Source: Bacteroidota bacterium
GTDB lineage: Bacteria > Bacteroidota > Bacteroidia > NS11-12g > UBA955
Direction: 5' to 3'
Assembly (NCBI GenBank): GCA_025354385.1
Contig: JANXMZ010000067.1
Location: 1-49,218, forward strand
DNA length: 49,218 bases
Shown here piece by piece: positions 1 to 8,748 of this stretch; position 1 is the first letter of the stretch, and every line of letters starts with the position of its first letter. The translations under genes were made by a program, and so were the position numbers. A model generated the notes under the pieces. It ran no database searches. It was not told the origin of the DNA and worked only from the letters and a program-made list of their open reading frames with translations.

Positions 1-1
1 T

Positions 2-121
2 AAAATAAAAGGCAAATATCTTCAATTGTATTTGAATGAATTTGTATACAAACTTAATAGGAGATATTTCAAAGATAAACTCTTCGACCGCCTTGTTATT
101 GCTAATATTACAGGGTTATGA
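2..121 (+). mobile_element. 3' end of an IS1595-family (ISXO2-like) transposase, partial
   Basis: A reading frame open from the left edge runs for 39 codons to a TGA at 119-121. Its peptide contains LYLNEFVYKLNRR followed by KLFDRLVIANITG. This matches, from memory, the conserved C-terminal tail of IS1595-family DDE transposases (the LNEF-FNRR-LFDRL pattern). Only the C-terminus is visible, so the catalytic DDE/N residues lie outside the window and it cannot be said whether the element is intact. The terminal inverted repeat should lie within about 100-150 bases downstream, but I could not identify it without the other end. The main alternative is a decayed remnant. Confidence 0.7.
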
Positions 122-178
122 CATATTACGGATATTCAAAAATATTATTTTAATAATCGAATTCTAGAAGGACATAGT

Positions 179-203
179 AAAATATTTTTCAAATATTTTT
201 TTT
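179..203 (+). terminator. possible weak AT-only hairpin terminator after the transposase
   Basis: AAAATATTT, a 3-base loop and AAATATTTT form a perfect 9-bp stem (179-199) that continues into a run of Ts to 203. The stem contains no G or C, so it would be weak. It sits between the transposase remnant and the dehydrogenase promoter. Confidence 0.3.
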
Positions 204-299
204 CAAATTTTTGCTTGAGATGAATAGTGCTAAGCCCATTAAAACATTGTTAACATTGCACATCCAATACCGCATTCTTAATCCTATACCCGAAACTAG

Positions 300-330
300 T
301 TGATTAAGCTCCCAAATAAGGTTACCTTTG
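300..330 (+). promoter_or_regulatory. Bacteroidetes-type promoter of the dehydrogenase gene
   Basis: TTG at 300-302, a 20-base spacer and TACCTTTG at 323-330 fit the Bacteroidetes consensus TTG-N17-20-TAnnTTTG. Transcription should start near 337, just before the ATG at 348. The reading frame can be extended to the TTG at 300, but that TTG is better explained as the -33 element. Confidence 0.7.
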
Positions 331-347
331 CACCACTTTTTACGAAT

Positions 348-1601
348 ATGAGCATGCAGAAATTATTAGATAAATTTGAAAACAAACGCCCTGAAATTGT
401 TTTCGAATGGAAAGACAGCGAAACCGAAGCAGAAGGCTGGATTGTGATCAACTCATTGCGCAATGGCGCTGCTGGCGGTGGTACTCGCATGCGCAAAGGC
501 TTAGACAAACGCGAAGTAGAAAGTTTGGCAAAAACCATGGAAATTAAATTCTCGGTTTGCGGCCCCCCAATTGGTGGTGCTAAATCTGGTATTAATTTCG
601 ACCCTAACGACCCGCGTAAAGCTGGGGTATTAAAACGTTGGTACAAAGCGGTTCATCCAATCCTTAAAAAATACTATGGCACTGGTGGTGACTTAAATGT
701 CGATGAGATTCATGAAGTAATACCAATGACCGCAGCCAATGGTTTATTGCACCCGCAAGAAGGCATTGTAAATGGCCACTTGCACTACTCATCAGAAGAA
801 AAATTAAAGAGTATTAGCCGCTTACAACAAGGGGTTTTATTACCAATACTCGATGAACGCTTTACGCCAAGCGTAGAAAAAAAATATACCATTGCCGATA
901 TGATTACCGGTTGGGGTGTAGCCGAAACGGTAAGACACTATTATGAATTATGGGGTGGCAATATGAGTGGCAAATACGCTGTAATTCAAGGTTGGGGCAA
1001 TGTGGCTGCTGCTGCTGCTTTCTACCTTTCTAAAAACGGTGTTTTAATTACAGGCATTATTGATAGACAAGGTGGCCTTATCAACGAAAAAGGATTTACC
1101 TACGAAGAAATAAAAGACCTTTTCCTAAACAGAAAAGGCAATGAATTGTACCATCCTAACATGTTATCATTCGAAGAAGTGAATGCCAAAATTTGGGACC
1201 TGCCAATGGAAATATTTATCCCTGGCGCATCAAGCCGGTTGGTTACCCAAAACCAAGCAGAGCGCATGATTGCTGCAGGGGTCGAAGTAGTAAGTTGTGG
1301 CGCCAATGTACCTTTTGCGGATAAAGAAATTTTCATGGGCCCAATCTCAACCTATATGGATGAGAATACAGCTGTAATTCCCGATTTTGTAGCCAATTGT
1401 GGCATGGCCCGCGTGTTTGGTTATTTAATGAAACATGGTGCGGAAGTGAATGATTTGGCCATTTTAAAGGATGTGTCTACCATTATTAAACAAGCCATGA
1501 TGCGCATCCACCAATTCAATCCTAAGAACACAGGCTTAAGTGCCAAAGGTTTGGAGTTGAGTTTAACCGACTTGGTGAATACTGCCGCAGTGAGTATGTA
1601 A
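348..1601 (+). CDS. Glu/Leu/Phe/Val family amino-acid dehydrogenase
   Basis: Encodes a 417-residue NAD(P)-dependent amino-acid dehydrogenase of the glutamate/leucine dehydrogenase superfamily, a soluble enzyme that reversibly deaminates an amino acid to a 2-oxoacid. The N-terminal dimerisation domain carries the substrate region NGAAGGGTRM and the GPPIGGAKSGI segment with the conserved lysine. It is followed by GTGGDLNVDE and then a Rossmann domain with GWGNVAAAAA. The C-terminal part has PGASSRLVT and IPDFVANCGM. The family is clear but the substrate (Glu, Leu/Val or other) is not. The length suits GDH/LeuDH types. I chose ATG 348 because the upstream TTG at 300 belongs to the promoter. It is monocistronic or weakly linked to the pseudouridine synthase 46 bases downstream. 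Confidence 0.85.
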   Translation: MSMQKLLDKFENKRPEIVFEWKDSETEAEGWIVINSLRNGAAGGGTRMRKGLDKREVESLAKTMEIKFSVCGPPIGGAKSGINFDPNDPRKAGVLKRWYKAVHPILKKYYGTGGDLNVDEIHEVIPMTAANGLLHPQEGIVNGHLHYSSEEKLKSISRLQQGVLLPILDERFTPSVEKKYTIADMITGWGVAETVRHYYELWGGNMSGKYAVIQGWGNVAAAAAFYLSKNGVLITGIIDRQGGLINEKGFTYEEIKDLFLNRKGNELYHPNMLSFEEVNAKIWDLPMEIFIPGASSRLVTQNQAERMIAAGVEVVSCGANVPFADKEIFMGPISTYMDENTAVIPDFVANCGMARVFGYLMKHGAEVNDLAILKDVSTIIKQAMMRIHQFNPKNTGLSAKGLELSLTDLVNTAAVSM

Positions 1602-1647
1602 TAAACCACTTACGGCGTATTCTCCATATCAATAAAAATAGAATCAT

Positions 1648-2379
1648 TTGAAAAAATTAAGATTAAGAGATATCATTATTTACGAAGATGATTCCGTTCT
1701 CGCCATCAATAAACCTGCGCATATTTCTTCTTTGCATGAGCGTTTTGATTCTGAGCAGGATTCTATCATAGAATTGGTAAAGGCAGAGAATGAAAACTAT
1801 AGTTTATGTCACCGAATTGACAGAGAGACCTCGGGTGTTTTACTCATTTCTAAAAACCCGGAATCCTATAGGCACATTGCCATGCAATTTGAAAAAAGAA
1901 CCATAGACAAGGTCTATCATGCTATTATTTCTGCATCTGTCAATCTTGATAAGTTGGAAGTTGATTTGCCTTTGTATACAGATAGCAAAAGAAGAACGCA
2001 AGTTTCCAAACAAAAAGGAAAAGAATCTTTAACCGAAATAAGCACACTTAAACAATACAAGCATTTTACAATATTAGCATGTAAACCTCATACAGGAAGA
2101 CTTCATCAAATCAGAGTTCATGCAGCTTCCCAAAATTTACCTTTGGTGTGCGATACGCTTTATGGCGGTAAAATTCCTTACTTAAATGAAGTTAAAAAGA
2201 AAGTACATTTGGGAAAAGATGAAGAAAAAAAAGCCATGATGAAACGCGTTGCTTTACACGCCTTCAGTATCAAGTTTAATAGTCTCGCCAAAGGTGATAT
2301 AGAAATCCATGCGCCCTATCCAGATGATTTTTCGGTGATGGTAAAACTGCTTGAAAAATACGATCAGATGCCGGTATAA
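1648..2379 (+). CDS. RluA-family RNA pseudouridine synthase
   Basis: Encodes a 243-residue enzyme that isomerises uridine to pseudouridine in rRNA or tRNA. The catalytic motif HRIDRETSGVLL (consensus HRLDRDTSG, Asp catalytic) lies near residues 56-67. The later PHTGRLHQIRVHAASQNLPL...DTLYGG segment is also typical of the RluA/RluC/RluD family. No N-terminal S4 domain is present, so the protein begins almost directly with the catalytic domain (YEDDSVLAINKPA). The start is a TTG: no in-frame ATG occurs before about residue 85, and a start there would remove the catalytic motif. The exact target uridine cannot be read from the sequence. It follows the dehydrogenase gene on the same strand. Confidence 0.88.
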   Translation: MKKLRLRDIIIYEDDSVLAINKPAHISSLHERFDSEQDSIIELVKAENENYSLCHRIDRETSGVLLISKNPESYRHIAMQFEKRTIDKVYHAIISASVNLDKLEVDLPLYTDSKRRTQVSKQKGKESLTEISTLKQYKHFTILACKPHTGRLHQIRVHAASQNLPLVCDTLYGGKIPYLNEVKKKVHLGKDEEKKAMMKRVALHAFSIKFNSLAKGDIEIHAPYPDDFSVMVKLLEKYDQMPV

Positions 2380-2380
2380 A

Positions 2381-2944
2381 TTATCGCCTAACAAGCCACA
2401 ACGTGAGCATTGTAATAACGGTTCCACCTACTAAAAACCATTTCAAACTTTTTTGCTTATCGCTAAATTGCGAAACCAATCCGTTTTTAGTCACCAAAAC
2501 ATTTGGCAAATCATCAACCATTTGAATATTGATATCATACACCATGAGGGTTCTTTTTTTTCGACCATCAACTTTTCCAGGGGCCCATTCAGGCATATTG
2601 ATGACAATCTTTTCTATTTGTGAGGCTACCATTTGATGAGTTGCAAAAAGTATCTCGAAATTGCTTATTTTACCATTGCGTTCAACATAAAAAGAGAAGC
2701 GAATATTATCTGCATAATAACTCAAATTTCCCCCTGCATTGTTTCTTAGGTTATAATGCATTTCAATGTAGCGGTAAAAATCGTTGGGATCACTGCCAAA
2801 GGAAGGAGCCCTTGTAATGGTATCATCAGGTGCAATATAGGTGGCAGTATCTGCACCGGAATTTCTATAAATCTCCACCTGAGCTGTGGCCCGATTTAAA
2901 AAGAACACAAAGAATACCAACGGCAATATCAAAAAATTTTTCAT
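2381..2944 (-). CDS. secreted/membrane protein with TonB-C-like domain and C-terminal anchor
   Basis: Encodes 187 residues. There is an N-terminal signal peptide (hydrophobic FLILPLVFFVFFLNRATA, cleavage likely after ATA). The central region at about 75-140 has the look of a TonB C-terminal or energy-transducer fold: FSFYVERNGKISNFEI, then a helix, then NMPEWAPGKVDGRKKR and a final beta strand. One transmembrane helix lies at the extreme C-terminus (WFLVGGTVITMLTLWLV) and ends in two arginines. Real TonB proteins are anchored at the N-terminus, so this reversed layout is unusual. It starts 3 bases after the stop of the T9SS protein gene, so the two are probably co-transcribed. The function is unknown and the domain call rests on motif resemblance. 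Confidence 0.65.
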   Translation of the reverse strand: MKNFLILPLVFFVFFLNRATAQVEIYRNSGADTATYIAPDDTITRAPSFGSDPNDFYRYIEMHYNLRNNAGGNLSYYADNIRFSFYVERNGKISNFEILFATHQMVASQIEKIVINMPEWAPGKVDGRKKRTLMVYDINIQMVDDLPNVLVTKNGLVSQFSDKQKSLKWFLVGGTVITMLTLWLVRR

Positions 2945-2946
2945 CC

Positions 2947-5658
2947 CTAATCTTTCACAAATAGGAGTGCCGGATAATCATTTACCTTTAGGAGGTATAA
3001 ACCTGTACTGAGTTTGTCTATCGGCAATAAAGCCTTTCCGTTTTCAACCAATGCATTTTCTGTTTGGATTAACATACCATCCATCCCATAAATATGGATC
3101 TGAACAAAGCTTGGATGATCTTGCAATTCTATGTTTAAAAATTGTTGTGCAGGATTAGGATACAATTTAATTCCTGTGACAAAACTATTGACCTTTATAC
3201 CACTTAACGTCACGGTAATTGTGTAGGTCGTTGAATCCTTACAACCCGTAATTCTATCTGTCAAAATTAGTTTTAATTGATAGACGCCTGGATTGATGTA
3301 TTTATGATTAACGGCACTTAAATTGCTTTTGACACCATCTCCAAAATCCCATTGAATATTACAACCATTAGCATTTAAAGGCGATACTTTTACAATTTGA
3401 TTACTTAGTACTTCATAGGTATATCCACTAAAAGGAGATGGTTTTACCAAAGGCGTTACAATTTGTTTAGGACCATAACATCCTGCATACTCAGGTTGAC
3501 CATAAAATGATTTGGCACCATTTAAAACAGGGCTTGTATAAGTCTTACCTATGCCCAATTCAACTGCAGAGGTATCAAATTCAAACCAATGTATGGTACC
3601 TGCACCAATCAATTTACTTTTCAAAGTCGCCCTATTTTTGGCACAAATAGTATCGCCCCAAAGTTTAACAACAGTTGGATAGGTATTCACAATGCCCGCT
3701 ACAACATTTCTTGAAGTGCTTTTGCAAATGCCACTGCTTGTTTCAACATAATAGTTTTTGGTTGTTGCTGCAGCCACAACATATCTTGTTCCATCTAATA
3801 ATAAATTTCCGCCAGTTGGCGCATCCATCCAATGGGCTTCTCCATATGGAATAAAGACAAACATTATCAATGAATCGCCTTTACAAATGGTATCACTCAA
3901 AATTTTACTCACTTTTGGATAATCTTCCACAGTTATCGTTACAGACTCGCGTGTACTGCCACAAATACCATTATAGGCATCTGCATAAAAAGTTCTTACT
4001 TCGCGAATACTTGGAACAAATGTATAAGACGTTCCAGTTGCAAAACTACTTCCACCCGAAGGCACGTTGAACCAGCGTATGGTTAAACCTGACCCTGCAG
4101 TGGCGTTCAATTTTAAACTTGAAGTTGACGCAATACAAATGGTGGTATCTTTTGAAATAACAGGTGCTGTTGGTGCAAAACCAGAGCCAACCAAAGCCCT
4201 TACTTTTAATCGCGGTGATTTAATACAGCCTTTGTTATTGGCCTGTAAGAAAAAGAAGGTATCGCTTGTTAAAGCCGGTGTTTGAAATACTGCGCCAGTG
4301 TATAAAACAGGAATACTATTAGCACTTGCAAACCATTCCAGATTACCAATATTCGTAAATCCTTTGAGATTGGCTTTAGATCCAGAGCAAATGGAATCAT
4401 TCTTGAAAGTAAGTGTGGATGGGTAGGCATTAACATTTAGAATAACCGTTTTAAAAGCCGTTAGGCAACCATGATTATTCCCTCTCACATAAAAAGTATC
4501 CGTCCTAACATTGGTTTTCTTATAACTTTTACCACTATAAAAAGGACTTACATCGCTTGTTTTTTTATACCATTCATAAACGGTTCCCGTATCCACATTA
4601 TTGACGTTATAAATAATAGTATCGCCAATGCAAGCATTTACAGGACCTCCTATTTGAGGCACATCCGGTTTATAATACAACCATTTAATGGTGGTATCAG
4701 AGCAACCATACTCCATGCCCCTGTATCCATAAATTGTCGAGATTAATTGTACTTGATAATTTTGTCTGCTGTTGTATTTCATTTTGTGATCTACAGAATA
4801 AGTATAGCCAAAGCTATTTCCAGCATTCCACCAATTACAATAATAGCCTAAATTGTAAAGCAAATAACGGTTATACATTTTACTCCCCACCATGTTCTTT
4901 CCCGCTTGATTAATAAATTTAACAGTATCTGCCAAGCTATAACAAGGATTTTTTATCGTAAAGTCGGTGCCAAAAGAATAACTTACATGCGGATGTAAAA
5001 GAATATCGGCATTGAACGAAACGCCTCCTATATTTAAATTTTTACCATTGTACCATTGCCCGCTAATGGAGCCACAATTCAAATTTTCCTTTTTACCATC
5101 ACCATTCGAATAACTATTGGTAACAACACCCGCATTCAGTGTAGCGCTGTCTGTTTCAACTGTAAGTATGTAAGCGCTGTCTAAAATTATAGGAACAAAG
5201 GTGGCATGTTTTTCAATTTTTGTTAAAACACCTCCTCCAAAAGTTGAATCGATTGTAATGGTATCACTTCTTAGAGGCGTACCTTTGGGTAAACTATCTG
5301 CACCAGCTTTGTATACATTGCAAATCAGATTCATTTTTTTCTTGGTTGGCGGACTGGCAATGAACGCATAAAAAGTAAAGCCATAAAGGGTCAATGGTTT
5401 TGGTGCAGAATACAATTGCCCCAAACCTCTGCCTTTGCTAACACTAACGGTAAAAAAACCTGTCCCCTTGTATCGGCCATATTCAACTGTATCCCTGTCG
5501 CAGCTTGTTGGATTTTGGACACTGCGTTTACTGGAATTGAATTGGTAGGTGAGCTTAGAGTGGTTGTCTATGATGCGATGCCCAGTAGAATTTAATTGAG
5601 CAAAAGTGTTAATTGCAGTGAATAGAAATGTTAAAAAGAATAGTAGATTTTTAAGCAT
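2947..5658 (-). CDS. T9SS-secreted Ig-like/PKD surface protein, type A sorting domain
   Basis: Encodes about 903 residues. The signal peptide MLKNLLFFLTFLFTAINTFAQ fixes the start at ATG 5658; the frame is open 45 codons further upstream, but that extension overlaps the GT9 gene and lacks sense as a leader. The middle contains several Ig-like modules of about 90 residues, each with a cysteine (DTICxGDS-like starts, then a W-F strand). These are followed by a PKD domain (IQWDFGDGVKSNLSAVNHKY). The last 75 residues form a type A T9SS sorting domain (YPNPAQQFLNIEL ... LSTGLYLLKV). The protein is therefore exported through the outer membrane by the type IX system and anchored at, or released from, the cell surface. 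An adhesive or matrix role is inferred; no enzymatic domain is seen. Confidence 0.85.
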   Translation of the reverse strand: MLKNLLFFLTFLFTAINTFAQLNSTGHRIIDNHSKLTYQFNSSKRSVQNPTSCDRDTVEYGRYKGTGFFTVSVSKGRGLGQLYSAPKPLTLYGFTFYAFIASPPTKKKMNLICNVYKAGADSLPKGTPLRSDTITIDSTFGGGVLTKIEKHATFVPIILDSAYILTVETDSATLNAGVVTNSYSNGDGKKENLNCGSISGQWYNGKNLNIGGVSFNADILLHPHVSYSFGTDFTIKNPCYSLADTVKFINQAGKNMVGSKMYNRYLLYNLGYYCNWWNAGNSFGYTYSVDHKMKYNSRQNYQVQLISTIYGYRGMEYGCSDTTIKWLYYKPDVPQIGGPVNACIGDTIIYNVNNVDTGTVYEWYKKTSDVSPFYSGKSYKKTNVRTDTFYVRGNNHGCLTAFKTVILNVNAYPSTLTFKNDSICSGSKANLKGFTNIGNLEWFASANSIPVLYTGAVFQTPALTSDTFFFLQANNKGCIKSPRLKVRALVGSGFAPTAPVISKDTTICIASTSSLKLNATAGSGLTIRWFNVPSGGSSFATGTSYTFVPSIREVRTFYADAYNGICGSTRESVTITVEDYPKVSKILSDTICKGDSLIMFVFIPYGEAHWMDAPTGGNLLLDGTRYVVAAATTKNYYVETSSGICKSTSRNVVAGIVNTYPTVVKLWGDTICAKNRATLKSKLIGAGTIHWFEFDTSAVELGIGKTYTSPVLNGAKSFYGQPEYAGCYGPKQIVTPLVKPSPFSGYTYEVLSNQIVKVSPLNANGCNIQWDFGDGVKSNLSAVNHKYINPGVYQLKLILTDRITGCKDSTTYTITVTLSGIKVNSFVTGIKLYPNPAQQFLNIELQDHPSFVQIHIYGMDGMLIQTENALVENGKALLPIDKLSTGLYLLKVNDYPALLFVKD

Positions 5659-5708
5659 ATCAAAATATTTTATAACGAATATAGGATAAACTTGAGAGAA
5701 TACAAATA

Positions 5709-6737
5709 TTATCTTTCCAACATTCGCTGAATTTCTGACATAACATCGGTCACCTGAATAAGATTTATACAAGGATTTGTTGGTTGAACACAATTTATCT
5801 GATTACATGGATTACAAGTTAAAACATGATGCAATACTTTACTTTTTTCCCCTCTCGGATAAAAAACCCGCGGCACTCCGGGGCCAAATAAACCAATTAA
5901 TGGTATTCGAAAAGCAGCAGCAATGTGCAATGGGCCACTTTCATTCCCAATGTAGAATTGGGCTTGGCTGCACAAATTCGAAAATTGAGACAAAGTAAAA
6001 CCATTGGTAAACGAATAGGAAGGAAAAGTTAAGGCTTGTTTTACCATTTCAATTTGAGCTTCATCGTCATTCGTACCTGCAAATACAATGTCCATATGGT
6101 ATTCCTTTTTCACATAGTTGGCTATCCATGTAAAACGATCGAGTGGCCACTGCCTCAGAACTCTTCGAGCACCCACATGCAGAATCATAAACTTTTCAAT
6201 TTTATTTTTTTGCAAAAAATCATTCACCAACGATGCATCCTGTTCAGAAAAATACAATCGGGGCGTAATACTTGGCTGTTTCGCCAAAAATAGAGGTTGA
6301 ACGATGGCGGCATTCGTATCAATTTCATGCAACTGTTGTCCTCTATGTTTTGCACGCACCTCTGCTCTCCCTACCCTGTATTTGCATTTGTGCGCAAACG
6401 ATTTAAATAGTGTTTGCCATGTACCGCGCAATTCAACTACCAAATCGTATTTTTTATTGTAATCAGAAATTTGAGTAATGATTTGATCAATATGCGGATC
6501 GTGCTCTACTAAAGATTTTACAAAATTTTTACACAAGAGTGTGATTTCCGCATTCGGATAATTTACTTTTAGCAATTCAAAAACATGTGTGGCAGTTGCC
6601 ATATCTCCTATTTCATCCCATTTGATGACTAAAATACGACGTATTCTCGCATCGAATTTTTGTTTGAAAAAAAATCTGTTGGCTACCAAATTAGCAGCAA
6701 ACAAGAATTGTTCTGAACTGAGCAGTTTTATTGGCAT
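5709..6737 (-). CDS. GT9 (heptosyltransferase-type) glycosyltransferase
   Basis: Encodes 342 residues of the ADP-heptose:LPS heptosyltransferase superfamily (GT9). Its members transfer sugars to lipopolysaccharide or related surface glycans at the inner face of the inner membrane. The N-terminal Rossmann start ILVIKWDEIGDMATATHVF (about residues 36-54) is typical, as is the C-terminal sugar-nucleotide motif FYIGNESGPLHIAAAF...PLIGLFGPG. A Cys cluster (CNPCNQINCVQ...C) near the end is common in this family. The start codon overlaps the end of the cyclase gene by 10 bases, so the two are translationally coupled. The acceptor sugar is unknown. A second GT9 is encoded at 42768-43916. Confidence 0.88.
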   Translation of the reverse strand: MPIKLLSSEQFLFAANLVANRFFFKQKFDARIRRILVIKWDEIGDMATATHVFELLKVNYPNAEITLLCKNFVKSLVEHDPHIDQIITQISDYNKKYDLVVELRGTWQTLFKSFAHKCKYRVGRAEVRAKHRGQQLHEIDTNAAIVQPLFLAKQPSITPRLYFSEQDASLVNDFLQKNKIEKFMILHVGARRVLRQWPLDRFTWIANYVKKEYHMDIVFAGTNDDEAQIEMVKQALTFPSYSFTNGFTLSQFSNLCSQAQFYIGNESGPLHIAAAFRIPLIGLFGPGVPRVFYPRGEKSKVLHHVLTCNPCNQINCVQPTNPCINLIQVTDVMSEIQRMLER

Positions 6738-7471
6738 GGATAAATAATGACAGAAGAAGGCACGGCATCTGTTTCTATTTGAGGAGTGCGCAAAGACAAT
6801 CCATAATTGCCATCCTTGATTTGATCGTCAATAAAAATAAATTCAGTGATGGTTCGGTTTTTTTCTGGCAGATGATTAGTTACGAACCATTGTTTGTGAG
6901 CCGCCAACAAACCATCATCTTGCTCTTTATCTATGCTCGGCAAATCGGTTAGCAAATGCTGAAAACCAAGATCCTTTATTTTCCGAATGGCATCTGTAGT
7001 AAAATATGGCGGATTGGTGCCCGCATATTTAAAATGTTTTTTATAGGCCAAATTTGGAACAGTTCTAATCATTATTGCGGTAGCTTGTTCTATATTACTC
7101 AAGGCCTTTATTACCTCTGCATTGATCATTTTATCATCCCCAACTTGTTGCGGTTGAACAGTTATTATTTTACACAATTGAATAGGCGGAATTTCGACAT
7201 CCATCATAGTGAAACCTGCATCTACCACATGTAAAGCACACTCAGTATGCGTGCCGCTAGCATGCGGATAAAAACTGATTTTTTCGCAGTTTACACTGCC
7301 TCCCTTTTTGAGAGAGCCTATAAAAAATTCGTTTTCAAAATAAGAAAACGCGGGTTCATCCAAATGATAACAGTTCACATTATTTTGCTTTCTAACACCT
7401 AGTGTTAAATCAGAATGTTTATCTGTGTTTATGGAATAAGAAACCCCTCTGACTTCAAAAGAAATTACCAT
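6728..7471 (-). CDS. cyclase / kynurenine-formamidase-like metal-dependent hydrolase
   Basis: Encodes 247 residues of the cyclase family (the KynB-like metal-dependent amide/lactone hydrolase fold). The diagnostic metal-binding motif HASGTHTECALH fits HxGTHxDxxxH, with glutamate in place of the usual aspartate. The remaining parts (a PIIxxD-like LCKIITVQ strand, TDAIRKIKDLGFQHLLTDLPSID) also fit. The Glu-for-Asp change and the glycosyltransferase neighbour argue against a kynurenine pathway role, and the substrate is unknown. It is the first gene of the minus-strand cluster and overlaps the GT9 start. A promoter-like TATTTTCG lies at 7486-7479, facing away from the histidine kinase. Confidence 0.75.
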   Translation of the reverse strand: MVISFEVRGVSYSINTDKHSDLTLGVRKQNNVNCYHLDEPAFSYFENEFFIGSLKKGGSVNCEKISFYPHASGTHTECALHVVDAGFTMMDVEIPPIQLCKIITVQPQQVGDDKMINAEVIKALSNIEQATAIMIRTVPNLAYKKHFKYAGTNPPYFTTDAIRKIKDLGFQHLLTDLPSIDKEQDDGLLAAHKQWFVTNHLPEKNRTITEFIFIDDQIKDGNYGLSLRTPQIETDAVPSSVIIYPCQ

Positions 7472-7508
7472 TGCGAAGCGAAAATACTAAAATTAATTAT
7501 TATTGCGT

Positions 7509-7516
7509 TATTTTTG
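7509..7516 (+). promoter_or_regulatory. -7 element of the histidine kinase promoter
   Basis: TATTTTTG matches TAnnTTTG. It predicts a transcript start near 7523, downstream of the first possible ATG at 7518, so translation must begin at the ATG at 7536. No good TTG is present at the -33 distance. Confidence 0.5.
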
Positions 7517-7535
7517 AATGTTACTTGACCCTTAT

Positions 7536-8699
7536 ATGTCGCTGTTCAACAATTATAGTTTAAAACAATATTTAAAGTTTACCCTGCTATTGATGGCCCT
7601 CGCCATTGGTCTGTTCTCCTTGTACTACACCAATAACATGGTTAAAAAACTATCGTTAGAAGAACGCAAAAAAATCAATCAATGGGCCGAAGCCTATGAG
7701 ATGATTAACAAGGCCGACTCTATAGATGAATTGAATATTTATCTAAAAATCATAGAATCCAATACCACCATCCCCGTCATTTTAACAGACAATACAGGCA
7801 TATTGAATCACAGAAATTTAGACAGCATTCAACTAAAAAATAAAAACTATCCTCAACAGTATCTTGAATCTATCAAAACAAAAAATGACCCTATAAAAAT
7901 AAAAATTGCAGATGATTATTACCAATATGTTTATTACGATGATTCTTCCACACTAAAACAATTAAAAAGCTATCCTTTTTATCAATTAGGTATTGTGTGT
8001 TTATTTGTAGTAGTCAGTTACTTTGCCTTCAGTTACAGCAGAAAGTCTGAACAAAACCAGGTATGGGTTGGTTTAGCGCGCGAAACGGCCCATCAATTAG
8101 GCACTCCGATGAGCTCATTAATGGCTTGGGTAGATTTGATGGAGATTGACCCCAGTTATGCTAACACCGAAACGTATACCGAAATGCGAAAGGATTTGGA
8201 TCGTTTAAAAGTGATTACCGATCGTTTTTCTAAAATTGGATCTTCGCCCATATTGAAAAAACAAGATGTGGTAGCCGTTCTTGAAAACGCCATTCAATAC
8301 ATGAAAATTAGAAGTGCAGATACTGTTTTTTACAACTTCAAAAAAACAGAAGAAACCTGCACTGCCATCATGAATATTCCTTTATTTGAGTGGGTTGTAG
8401 AAAATTTATGTAAAAATGCCATCGATGCCATGGAAGGAAAAGGAACCATCACTTTTAATATCCGTCAAAGAAACAAGGTGGTTATTATAGACATTAGTGA
8501 TGATGGCAAAGGCATGCCAAAAGCATTGTTCAAGCGAGTTTTCAAACCAGGGTTCACCACCAAACAAAGGGGCTGGGGACTTGGCCTTTCACTGGTAAAG
8601 CGAATCATTGAAAATTATCATAAAGGTCAGATTTTTGTGAAGGAAAGCATTCCACATAAGCGCACTACTTTCAGAATTATTCTTAAACATATTGATTAA
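7536..8699 (+). CDS. membrane sensor histidine kinase
   Basis: Encodes about 387 residues. Transmembrane helix 1 (FTLLLMALAIGLFSLYYT) and helix 2 (YQLGIVCLFVVVSYFAFSY) bracket a roughly 120-residue periplasmic sensor region. Next comes the phosphoacceptor box ARETAHQLGTPMSSL, with His186 as the likely phosphorylated residue. The HATPase domain shows the N box NLCKNAIDAM, G1 DDGKGM and G2 GWGLGLSLVKRI. There is no HAMP domain, and no response regulator gene lies beside it, so it is an orphan kinase. It diverges from the cyclase/GT9 cluster. ATG 7536 was preferred over 7518 because of the promoter position. The signal is unknown. Confidence 0.88.
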   Translation: MSLFNNYSLKQYLKFTLLLMALAIGLFSLYYTNNMVKKLSLEERKKINQWAEAYEMINKADSIDELNIYLKIIESNTTIPVILTDNTGILNHRNLDSIQLKNKNYPQQYLESIKTKNDPIKIKIADDYYQYVYYDDSSTLKQLKSYPFYQLGIVCLFVVVSYFAFSYSRKSEQNQVWVGLARETAHQLGTPMSSLMAWVDLMEIDPSYANTETYTEMRKDLDRLKVITDRFSKIGSSPILKKQDVVAVLENAIQYMKIRSADTVFYNFKKTEETCTAIMNIPLFEWVVENLCKNAIDAMEGKGTITFNIRQRNKVVIIDISDDGKGMPKALFKRVFKPGFTTKQRGWGLGLSLVKRIIENYHKGQIFVKESIPHKRTTFRIILKHID

Positions 8700-8748
8700 A
8701 CTAATTGGTGTTCTTCATACCCTTCAAAACTTCCTGTAATATGGCCAT

